NCBI GenBank assembly: GCA_026874595.1
Contig: CM049312.1
Location: 31,375,456-31,439,455 of the forward strand
Length of the DNA: 64,000 nt
Source of the DNA: Sipunculus nudus
Taxonomy: Eukaryota; Annelida; Sipuncula; Golfingiida; Sipunculidae
Reading direction: 5' to 3'
Position numbers and translations under genes: made by a program. The notes beneath the pieces are model-generated. The model made no database searches. It worked only from the letters and a program-made list of their open reading frames with translations, and was not told the origin of the DNA. Shown here piece after piece: positions 53,211-64,000 of the stretch; position 1 is the stretch's first letter, and each line of letters begins with the position of its first letter.

Positions 53211-53840
53211 CATTGTAACACTATAATTTAACTAAGATATTATTAATGAGACATTATTCTCACTCACAAAAAAAAACATTATCCATGAAAAAAAGGAACT
53301 ACGATTAAAAAAGCAGAACAGCTATACATTAGTAGTTTTGGAGTGGCCTTACGTGTTAAAGGACAGGTTTAAGAATTAAATATATTTATTTGAGGATATG
53401 TATATGTTTTCAGTTAAAAGATGCTCATTATGATATTTTTGCACAGCCTGGAATCGGAACTTTCTCAGAAAATTACACAAATCGTCACACTTGTGCCCCT
53501 TGCAGATACACCATAATAAGGGCACACACTGTTGTAATTATAACCGAGATCTTGATCCATTTTATCATCTCCATGTCCCTGTTTAGCTGTTACAAAGATG
53601 AATGAGTATACAGTTCATTAAACCACAGATGGATCTGTCACTGCGATACATTCTGGATATATGAATTTCAGTACAAGCTGCTATGAAGCATAACGCTACC
53701 GAAAGATAATAGTTTGTGTGGGAAAATCGCCCACCCGAGTTGTGATAGACACACAGTGGCAAGGCAGTACAGGTGCATATATTAAAGTGTACTGAGATGA
53801 AACAGTGTGTGAGACTTCAGACATTATTCAAATAAATAAA

Positions 53841-54005
53841 GGGGTCTGGACAGTTGAGTGGTAATAAACTCGGCTCTCTCCGCTGGCGACCCGGGTTCGA
53901 TACCTAGTTTGGCTCTGAATGTGAATTGTTATGGACCGTTCAACTGCGGTGTTCTTTTTTTTTCGGGTCCTCCAAACTACCTCGCCCCTAGCGACTACCA
54001 AATGC
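53841..54005 (+). mobile_element. tRNA-derived SINE, family B, copy 2
   Basis: Shares about 32 identical bases with copy 1 (CTCGGCTCTCTCCGCTGGCG onward through ACCCGGGTTCGA) but lies in the opposite orientation. The body past the B box differs and has a short poly-T stretch. The two copies form an inverted pair 0.65 kb apart. Confidence 0.7.
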
Positions 54006-54119
54006 CATTATCCGAACCATGAAAGCCTCTCGCATTCTCCTATCCTAAACTGAGATATTTTATTAAACATCACCTATGGCCTAAACTTGAGATTCTGAAC
54101 AGTAGGGGTTAAGTTTATG

Positions 54120-54450
54120 CAATGGTAACATAGTCTGAGATGACGAAATTTCACATGGTTTAAGGTGCCCCATTGGTCACATGGTATAAGTTGACTCAAT
54201 AGACACGTACGATGTATACGCTCAGGAAATGATCACAAGGTATGCGGTGACAGAATTGACACAAGGTATAAGATGACGCATTGATCACATGATACAAGTT
54301 GAGGCAATGGACACAATGTATACGATGAGGTAATTATAACATATTATAAGTTGACGCATTGGACACAAAGTATACTTTGAATCAATGGTCAACCGCTTTA
54401 AGGAAACGGAATGGTCAGATGGCTTGAGTTGACGCAATTAATTAACGGTC
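54120..54450 (+). repeat. Degenerate 29-30-bp minisatellite
   Basis: About eleven loose units of the type GGTATAAGTTGACGCAATGG with ACACAA between. Each unit differs at several positions. Confidence 0.8.
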
Positions 54451-54534
54451 CTATGATTTAATGTGAATGATCCCATTTATTCAATGATTATGGTCAATAG
54501 TTTTGACAACGGTGACATGATTTTTGTCATATCT

Positions 54535-54830
54535 TTTTGGTGGAGGTAACCTCCTCAACTTATTAATGCAAGCTTAACTCTAAGTTAATGTACATCTGCA
54601 GAAATCCATTTGAGTTTTGAACTATGTGAAAATCAATTATTAGGGCAGTGTTACACGCTTCCTCTCATTTAAATCCCGGGTCTTAGCCAAGCCCGGTGAT
54701 TATTGCACCTACGGGCCCTGGATGTGTAATCTTCCCGATTGCTGGGTCCTTCCAATGAGGAATCACCCAAAGGCGCACTCGTTTTTGTGAGCGAAACACG
54801 GCCGGTCGGCACGGCCTTCCTATTAAGTCA
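54535..54830 (-). mobile_element. tRNA-derived SINE, family A, copy 3 (head missing)
   Basis: Aligns with copies 1 and 2 from GGAGGTAACCTCCTC through ACGGGCCCTGGATG and AAAGGCGCACTCGTTT, then stops before the B box. This is a 5'-truncated insertion, usual for SINEs, and more diverged than copy 2. Confidence 0.7.
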
Positions 54831-57800
54831 TGTTGTTACAGGTGGCGTCATTTGCTACATATTTAATTTGATTAAGTAACATTAAAAATTTTCAACATTT
54901 CCCCATTACATTGCACAGGAGATGCAAATTGAGCAAGGATCTTTGCCGACAATGCTATTTTACTCAACTGTGCTTGAATACATCATTAAAGGACATACCA
55001 TTTCAAAATAGCCCACCTTCATATATCAAGCCCGGAGTCATTGTCAGAGCCGTACTCGCACTGTCGTGTAGAAACAAAACCTTTTTATTGCACACAGCTA
55101 TAGGATAACCGCGTTGCAAGTCACATAGAGTTCAAGGCACATAGGGTTCAGTAACCACCAATGTTAACAAGTGCATCTGAAAGCATTGGAGCTTTCAGAC
55201 AAGTCTCGGTATATACAAAGAATGGTTACTGAGCTGAAAACTTGTCATATACATATTTGCGCTATGAATGTGCCGCCTTCTCGCACTGTATACAAGTCTA
55301 CAGGACACGGGACGATGGTTTCAGCGAGTTGCCCATTAAGTCGGAAAGGCCAGTTACGGTACACGGTGTTACATTTTCTTCATTAATTAAATTTTTATTT
55401 AAGTTGCAAGCAAGGACTCTCCTCTGAGACAGCAAGGCATATTAAAAAATATATTGATATGTATATGTTATATGTATTACGTTAATAAGCATATAGTGTC
55501 AAACATCAATAACGTAATATCTGCACTTTATTAAAATGGTAAAACTTACACTTCAACAAAAACCATTATAAATACTATTTGGTATTATTTATTGGTTAAA
55601 TTCTGTATTGGAGTGGGTGGTTGCTATATGTGGGATACACTAGAATCTGAAACAGCTGAACAAAAATATCGGATATATATTTTAACTGATCTGTGATTTA
55701 GAATATTTTATAAATATTAAATGTCCGATCATCCAACAATAGCAATTGACATCTGAACTGTTTAGATATTGTAAAGTATACTCCGTTTAGTTTGACTCTA
55801 CTCTGTTTAATTTTCTTTACAATTGTATATTTGTTCCGTCAGACCTGTGGTTTCGATCCAACGGTGGGTACAGTTAACGATCTCTAATAAAATGACTCAT
55901 TTGATATAATAAGTAGGTAACCGACTCATTTTCACATGTACACCCACTACTTTCTGCTTGAGGTATTTGCTAAAGAGAGGAATGTTTATGGTATATGTTA
56001 TAAATGCCGTTATTTTAGATATTTAAAAAAAACACATATACTGGCTTTTTTTCTGCATAACATACGTACGCAAATTAATTATTAATGTATCATATGGGCT
56101 TGTCTGAATATCGACCAGACAGACTAAAGATAAAATAAGATTGCATTGTCGGAGCCTACAAACCTCCGCCGAAATCTCCTACTTAGCGTGTGTTTATACA
56201 GTCACCAGGTGAGTAACACGAATTATCCTGGTGAGTAGCAGAACAAGCATTGTCCGTAATACCTTCTACTTGTGACAGGGGAATAGCTCTGTATATAATC
56301 CGTTGAATTAAAAAACATAATAACCTCCTTGTTAATTGAATTATCTTTTGTATTCCCTTTTCCCTCCTTAAAATTTCACCAAGCACCGTTGATTAATTTT
56401 AGCATGTACCGACATAAGCAATATACTTCTGTACTTTCGGATTCGCCTAATTCACTTTCTAGGTCATGGACTGTTTTGATTTTACACTTTCGCTACGTAT
56501 AACATGAATTAGGTATGATACCAATCAATTATATGTTTTCTGGTCCAATAAGCTATAATTTGAATGCGCTTTTCATGATATGTAAGGTAAATTGATAGAA
56601 CACACAACACAAATGTTTTCGATATTCATTATGGGCTTGTTTCATTTATTTTGGTCTTTAATTATCTGATAACGTTTGATCATTGTGAATCCTTTTTCAA
56701 TCACATGCTAAATCTTTAATCCAAATGTTCGCTAATCCGAAAAAAGATTATTTAACATTAAATGTTCGGAATAAACGATGCTTCACTGTATCAATATCTG
56801 AAAATATGGCACTTTATCAGGATGTGATTAAATATGAAAATTATATGTTTTACGACCACATTTAATACTGACCTCATAAACCTATAAGATGCCCGGCCGT
56901 CTGTGGGTCGCTTATTCCTGTGTAGTCTTGTTTGTGTGTAAACCTGCCCGTCTGAACGTCAAGCGTGTATACCCAAACAACTTGATTACCGGAGGATAGC
57001 AGACATTGGCATGCACCTGTGACAGGATCGATTCACGGATCCACACAAGAGTGTCCCTTGTCTGACCAATATATACGGGCGTCTTGAACGGCTCAAAATA
57101 TAATGCACTGGTCAAGTTTCTCCACAAACTATGTTCAATGTGGTTGCATATTGAACAGCCTTGTGTGTACAACCAAATGTTAACCAGAGATGCCTACTGC
57201 CATGGGGTTCTGTATTAAACTTGTGGGTTTATCGACTCAGCATGTAATTGTACATTCTGGAAAACGGCATCACTGCGTCAATAAATGGCATGTCTCAATC
57301 TTATTTATATTAAAAGTGTTATTTTTTTTAATAATTAACCCTTGTATGTTTGTGTGTATGTATATATATGTACATGTATTTATATATATAGAAAAAAACA
57401 CACACATATATATGTATTATATATACGTAGGTGGGTGGTTGTGTTTAGAAGTGATTTGGAGTTTATATCATGCTTAAACAAGATACAGAATGGTAATCCA
57501 GTCCACATTGCCTAGATCCCCCTTGTCTAACAATTCTCAAGGGAAATGACCTAAAACCGAGCCGAAAACCATTAATCCCGTACAGGTACGTATAACCATA
57601 CATTGACACACCTGTTGAATATTCTCTGAACTGTTTGCCTAATATACAAACCGACACGGTCCAATATACACATCACTGGCGCAGCAATATGGATACGTAC
57701 TCTGGCAATCCAGGTAAACAGCTGTTGACTTTACGGCCCGTGTTGTGACAGAGACTGATTATTAAGCAATTTATGTTTGAAATAAAGTATGGGCGTATTT

Positions 57801-59699
57801 AAAATATACGGACGACACAAACGCCAGACTGATAAAATCAAAATTAATCAAGCTATGGACTGTGCAGTTTACTTGTGACTTTACCCCTTCAGAATTAATA
57901 TCGTTCTGGCAAGCGTGTTTTTCCAATAATTAAACTGCCTAAAATAAAGAATTTGTACTGGGAGTATGTGTGTGTGTAATTTGTTCCATAATACATGCAT
58001 GGTTTAGCATAATAAGCACGTTTAAACGTATGCATATAATTTTAACAATTATATCACTACAAACAGATATGCTGGTTAATACAGGCCTTCCTTGAATTGT
58101 ATTCAAACCTTTAATGCAATCATGGATCAGTTTTGACACAAGTCGTCTTAGAATTCTTGAGTGGGCGTGTCCTACGGATCTTAGCCCATCGAGACCATAA
58201 ATATATATTAAAGGATGTAAAAAATCGACTTTGATGACTACATGAAAAGCACATAATCCCATTGTAGATTATAATGTATTTAGTAAAGTAATTTATAAAT
58301 AGGGTTAGGGATAGTTTGAAAAGCCTACCAGATCTCAAGGTTGCCTTCAGCGGTGTACCGGACGGCCAAGTGCGAGGAGTTGTGTGAGAGGTTCTGAGTC
58401 GCTAACCTGACCGGCCAGGCGTGACCAACCCACTCACACGTTCAGCAAATACACATACCTGAGATTCATATGCTGTTCAATGCATGCTTCATTTGAAATA
58501 TGCGTTCATGTTTAGGAAATTATTTGATTAAATATGGGACCTAAATTAGTACTGGCAGAAACTGCAGGAGCGGATAAAGGATCTTTTATTAGAAAGACGT
58601 ACGGGAAGGGGGGGGGGGGGGGGGCGGCTCAACAATGTTTGTCTCGGAACCGCTTGAATACACGTAACTCTCGCATGCAGAATATGGGGGGGGGGGGGGG
58701 GGATTGCAACAGACTGTTTTTCGGTATCAAACGTATGTAAAAATCTTTCCCCAATATGTGTGTAAGAAAGGAGGGTTCCTTCGCTCCCTGCACTTACTTT
58801 TAAATCCAAATCGAATTACATGTATCACTAATCATGTGAATATTTTAAGTACCATTCAACTTCTGATTTCTTTTAGGATTTGAAAATGTTGTATCAGTAA
58901 AACATATGTTTTTTCATCTTTAATGTAATTTGCACTTTATTTTCAATATTATGGGTAGCGGGTAAAATATTATATTAATGTAAGATTTTTTGTTTTAGCC
59001 TATCAATTTTAACATCTGTGTGATTTCTGTATCATTTACCTTTTTTCTTCTTCTTCTTCTTCTTCCCTATGATGTCTCAGATTTGTACTTCTTCTTTATT
59101 TTCGAAAAATAGGTTTCATCATTGACATTATAGACTATTATGAAACATAAAACAGTGAATTAAAAACAAATTACAGTGTAATACAAATACAATTTTGAAT
59201 CATTTATCATTCACCTTTGCATATTTCAAATTTAGCTACATTCTTGGTATCATCTGTTTAACAAAATTTGAACTGTGCTCTTTCAGTATCAGAGATACAC
59301 AAGTGCACTAACAGATGAACATTCCACACATATCGCTGCCCGAGCTGTAGTGAACCATTCTGACCTCGCTGCGGCGTTATTGTCGCGAACGGGAGAGCTT
59401 GCTGAGTAAACAAGCCGTGTCGCACATAATTGGATTCTGCATCAACCTGCGAAAGGAAAAGTAAATTATATATACATTATTTCAAATTAACCTAAACCTG
59501 GTCGCGTAGGACTGCATTGTTAATGAAAGACCAAATTGAAGTTCGCGGCTGGACCATTCCCAATGAGCGCATACCCCTCGACGTACAACTAAATGTAATT
59601 CACATCACCAACCCTATAAAATCATTTACTTGGAAACATACCTTATTTAATAATAGCAGACCTTATTTAAATATATTCCTCCTACGCACCCGAGGCAGC

Positions 59700-60130
59700 G
59701 GAAATCTTGCGCTTCTAAAGAAGCAACTAATTTTCACGCTGCCAGCTTTGACCGTTTATGATGTATTTAGACACCAGATGGCGGTTTGTTGTCCACTGAA
59801 ATAAACGTGCGTACGATGTGACAAGCAGCCAATCAGATGCCAATAAACAAACACTCGACAGGCATCCTGGCTCCGCCCATTGCCGCGCTTCAAGCGCCGT
59901 TTGATGAGTTTCCGGTCGAATTTAAATTGCTCCCTCTGCATTCTCGCATCATCGACCGATTCGATTATGACATTATGACTGTGTTTGCGTAGCCATGTAT
60001 CTGTTGTCTGCAGAACTGAAACCAGCCAGCGAGGTGTGCACGCAGCCTTTGTTGTTACGTTTCGTTTGAATTACAGCTCACCGGCCGAGCATCCTACGTG
60101 CCCAAGGCCCTAAGCAAACCATGTCAGGTC
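59700..60130. promoter_or_regulatory. CpG-richer promoter-like block
   Basis: Contains CCAATCAG (about 59829), a GC-box-like GGCTCCGCCCATTG (about 59869) and repeated GCG/CGC dinucleotides in otherwise CpG-poor DNA. This is the composition of a housekeeping promoter. No adjacent exon could be proven on either strand. Confidence 0.3.
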
Positions 60131-61462
60131 TCTGAGCCTGTGGCCTGTTTAGACGGTTACGCTGGGGGATGAGCTGTCACTCAAAAAGAAATGAATATGA
60201 TTGGCTCCGTGTATTCCTCGCTTGGCGTTGTCTTCTAGCACAAAGTTTCATCTGATTTGACAAAAATACAGTGCTCCCCTCTGGTGTTGCAAAGCAGGAT
60301 ACGAGGTCATAACAAACAGCGCCTTACGATATAGGAAGTAGCCCTATAGGTAAAGCGCTGTGTAAAGAGCGTATATTCTTCCTTGTTCCTTGTTTTCTTT
60401 CAGTATAGAATGTATACCCATACCATCCGCTAAACGTTAGAGTGGGACAAGATCAGGGGGCAATATCCTGGTCTGTAACTATTAGGACCGTATACTGAAA
60501 TTACGACAGCAAATAGTCATACAAAAAAGATACTCAGCGTTTCCTGAGAATCTGAAACCTGCCTAACACATCATACAACATCAATACTTTGGTAAACTTA
60601 ATACACTATCATAATAGATTGTATTTTTTCATTCATTTTCTTTTTACAGTTTTCTTAGTATATAAAGAATGAATAAATTCAAGCCTTGGAAAATGGTGAA
60701 GCATTTAAGATAAAAATTTGGTTTATATTTTGCTATGAAGCGTACCGACAGGCCTCGGTCCTCAATTCTGTTCTTTCATAAATAATTCAGAGATTTGATA
60801 AAAAAAGATAAGCATGTGTACTAGAAAACATTGGCTACTGTGTTTTGCTGACGCTGAGGTTTATTGCACATGGATGAGGGAGAAGAGAACTTGTATTCAT
60901 TGTGAAGCGTCGCTTAATTAAATCAATTTACAAGGAATTAAATACGAAGATTATTACGGATTTAAAGACAAGGCAGAATGTTAAACATTCTAACGTTAAT
61001 GTTATACATCCCTAACTTTCAAAAACATTTACAGTGGAACATGTACTTGTTTTCCTTTTTTTTTTTTGTTCTTGAAGCTGATGAAGCTGGGAGAGGTGAT
61101 CATGACATAACTAGTTTGTTCAAGAAAGTATTGTTGTTACTAAATATAAAAGTTTTCAATGGATCCACTTTAAAAGGCATAACCTTATCTTATCTTACCA
61201 GCCCTGCTTTAAAAACATCCATCCCTCAACATCTCATTTAGGTCAAATAAAAAAAATATGAAAACAAAAGGCAAATCAAAAGTAAACTTACAAAAGAAGT
61301 AAATAAAGACATAGAATAATAGGAGACATGGACTAGAAACCCTGTCTTTGCTGCCATCTTGGGAGTGAAGAGCGAACTGCAATTATTAATATTCATTGAT
61401 TATGTTAATTCTAATATCTATATTCCCGATCCGGGTCATATTCAACAGAACCGGTTAAAGGG

Positions 61463-61665
61463 GAAGAGTCCAGGGGGTCCGGACCCCCCCCCCCCCAACT
61501 CTTTATTCAGCACCTCAACCTTTATCTTAAAGGTTTCTGACAAAATGTTGCGGCCTGGACCTCCCTCCTCCTTTTCCAGACTTAGGGACCTTTTTTTATT
61601 TTTTTTTCATTTATTCTCCTGGGTTGGACCCCTCCTTTTCCTATATACTGGATCCGCCCCTGTTC
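61463..61665 (-). repeat. Short interspersed repeat, inverted copy
   Basis: GGTCCGGACCCC, poly-C, AAAGGTTTCTGACAAAATGT, TTTTCCAGACTTAGGGACCT, GGTTGGACCCCTCC and GGATCCGCCCCTG: the reverse order of the 39.3-kb copy. Confidence 0.6.
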
Positions 61666-63461
61666 AAGAAGGCCCGACAAAAATGCGCGGGCCTAGCCTT
61701 TGTAAATGTTTCCTGTTAAGATAAAATACACGGTAATGTGCAGACATACAAGTACACGTGAACACAGATAGACATAAAACACAGCCTCTCCCTCCCCATC
61801 GAAGGGCTATCGTTCAGGATTTATGCGTGTCTTACTGTGGTAGACGATATTACAATCGATGTGAGGGAAGTAAGGTACGCAATTCTGATTATACAGTGTA
61901 CCCCTTATGACTATATAATTACAATATAAGCGGTCGAGGCACACGTTATAATTTTCTGCACACACAATCGCCCAATATATGTTATACACTAAGAACATAG
62001 AAAAAACTAGAAATATGCATGATTAGGAATGCAGCCCTCCGCCATGTGGATGATTGCGGGATGCTCCCCACAAAAGAAGTATCCTGTATTTCAAACATAA
62101 ACTTTAGTTGACCCTGTATCCAAATCATATTCTAGATCCACACCAAAATATAGTCGCTTCTTTATTGGTCTATTCCCGAGATGCTCTGAAACTTTCATGG
62201 GAATCCTTTCATGATTGCGTGAGTTATATTGTAAACAACCCCCCCCCCCCCGGCACATACACACACAAACGGGGATGAATCTTCCTGGATTAAGAGATAA
62301 TAAAGCGTGTATATGGTGGATTTATTAGTACAAAACAACATGTGTTTTTACAAAATGGATATGATGGTCCAGAGGGTATTCAAATATTATTCAGATTACA
62401 ATGGCTTGAATCCATAACTGGAAGGAAGGCCTTCTATCCAGGGAAGTCATCAAACCTGAAGAGAAATGGCCACATTCATTGTTAAAAATAGTTGTGAACA
62501 GATGCTTGAACAGATTATCTTTCACAGTCGACAGTCCACAGAGTGCACATAACTACGTTTTTTTCTCGATGTATGTGTCCACTGTCTGATGCTGCCCGAG
62601 TCTCCCATAGCACCTTCATGTGAAAATAAATAGACTTTCGCAACTGGTGCAATGGCCTTCGACTTACTGTGCTGCCATCTTGGGAATGAAGTATGAACAA
62701 AAATTAAAGTATATAGACTTCCGGGATTTTCGGCACTGGCTTCAGAGATGAGTAGGGCTTACCTTATGTAAAATAATTAAACTGAAATATGCTGAAAGTA
62801 GGTTTTGTGTCGTATTAACATACATATATACAAACGTTTAATCACATAGAGTGCAGGCAGAACCGAAAATTTCGGGGAGTCCATATGTGACAATAATTAC
62901 AAGCGAATGGTCATTGTCCGTTATTTATAAAAACAAAAGGCAATGAACATCAGGTCACCTTTTTCTAATAAAATATATAACTCCCTTTATGAAAAAGACA
63001 AAGTATCTATGAAATTGGGTATTGGTAGCTTTACTGGATGTAAAGACCGTTTTCTCTGTACTACCCGACCTAACCCGTAACGCCTAGTTATAATGTTTGA
63101 CGTTTGTTATTTAATAAGACAGTGGAAGAAATTTAGTAATATATTAGTGTGGTGTGTTGGTTATGGATGATTATCACTGTCTCCACTGCCATACCTGGGC
63201 AATGATAACTTTAAGATATGTAAAGAAGCACGCGAAATTTCTTAAAGAGCACACAAGGTAGGCAACACACGATGAATAAGCCCGCTGACGTCTGGTATAC
63301 GTGACTAGATCCACGACATCCTCACTTCCCTGTGGTGGGTCACAGCATCCGTCCTCGAAGCAACCATTTTCAACACACTTTTAGACTGAGAATTCCTTTT
63401 CCCACCTATATTATCTCCATAAGTCCCGTACCAGAGACATGTGAGAATGAGTTTGGTCAGT

Positions 63462-63486
63462 GGGGGGGGGGGGGGGGGGGGGGGGG
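63462..63486. repeat. Poly-G tract
   Basis: About 25 G in a row. Similar shorter tracts lie at 39077-39093, 58609-58624 and 58686-58702. Confidence 0.95.
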
Positions 63487-64000
63487 TTGCCAATCACTAA
63501 GGGAACCGTCACCTGATAATCTCTATTGTTTTCTGTATTCCAGAAGTTCGGACCTCATTGCTCCGGTTAACATAACCAGGCTCTCAAATACATCTGGGGC
63601 CTTCGTGCTGGTATAATCAACAGCTTCACCAAGAGATTTTGATAACAGAACTCTTTCCCTCTCATTTTTTTACAAATTTTATATGGGGAATATTGTCACT
63701 TAGCAAGTGTTTAAGATATTTTCTCTGATTGTATCCCATGTACATGGCAAGTACATTCTTTGAGAATGGACATGTACATTTGTTAATTCCTGCCATGTTA
63801 AAGACCAATTCCGAATCAGACATTAATAATGATTAACATACATAACTATCTGCACATCTGAAATTGCTCGCCTCATGTTCGTCCTCGTTTGCGCTGCCTA
63901 TCTTAGAAACCAAGTTGCACGTTCTGAGCGCATCCTGTAAACAACTACTGTGGTACCACTTTTCCTGGGTAAGCGCATCTCCGGGATGGTGAAGACTTGA

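Larger units (their letters stand above)
54831..64000. other. Mostly noncoding, no defended gene
   Basis: AT-rich DNA with the promoter-like block near 59.8 kb, two poly-G runs near 58.6 kb, a TTC run at 59048, the repeat at 61463 and poly-G at 63462. Two + strand exon-like segments near the right edge (63544-63616, with NIT and NTS sequons and a stop; 63907-63968, between TATCTTAG and GG|GTAAGC) have good splice sites but no family match. Confidence 0.45.

Noticed and set aside
58534-58809. Gly-rich and Pro-rich frames
   Set aside because: Produced by two poly-G tracts; no conserved residues outside them.

Overview
This is a window of animal nuclear DNA: AT-rich, intron-rich and packed with short repeats. 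GT..AG introns separate short GC-richer exons, and there are long (TA)n, (CT)n and poly-G/C tracts, tRNA-derived SINEs and short inverted-repeat elements. Repeats of the kind that begins with an AGCTCAGCTGAC-like end, or with CCTCCGCCA, and the domain content of the genes suggest a lophotrochozoan, most likely a bivalve mollusc. The species cannot be fixed from the sequence. Most short open frames here are chance frames in introns, microsatellites or repeats.

Two multi-exon genes can be rebuilt because splice sites, phases and protein motifs agree. (1) On the + strand, about 21.2-37.2 kb, ten exons give a predicted secreted, cysteine-rich protein of 452 aa. It has a signal-like N-terminus, a linker, a ShKT-like six-cysteine module and a long cysteine-patterned region resembling the DUF7044/DUF7043 type of uncharacterised extracellular proteins. 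The first exon is the least certain part. (2) On the - strand, 51.9-44.8 kb, seven coding exons give a complete 423-aa protein made almost entirely of three AbfB-type (CBM42-like beta-trefoil) modules. It has no catalytic domain and no signal peptide. Each module begins just after a phase-1 intron at a Gly-Pro junction, so the gene records its own growth by exon duplication.

Layout: 1-9.7 kb is gene-poor, with a SINE (2.5-2.8 kb) and a palindromic MITE-like element (3.1-3.4 kb). 9.76-10.3 kb holds the longest single open frame (181 aa, unassigned). 10.3-17.7 kb is mostly featureless, with a possible promoter/first exon near 12 kb. 17.77-19.84 kb is a composite repeat: an inverted-repeat transposon-like element nested inside an older repeat. 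21.2-37.2 kb is gene 1; its introns hold a 141-bp minisatellite that includes the gene's own splice donor, a 0.5-kb tandem duplication, a 70-bp minisatellite and a 128-bp foldback. 37-44.7 kb is gene-free but contains two clear transposon-like elements, one with a 9-bp target duplication. 44.77-51.95 kb is gene 2. 52-64 kb carries more SINEs, a 30-bp minisatellite and a CpG-richer promoter-like block near 59.8 kb, but no gene that can be defended.

Nothing indicates that the two genes work together. One product is predicted secreted, the other predicted cytosolic and carbohydrate-binding. No CRISPR array, rRNA or functional tRNA was seen.
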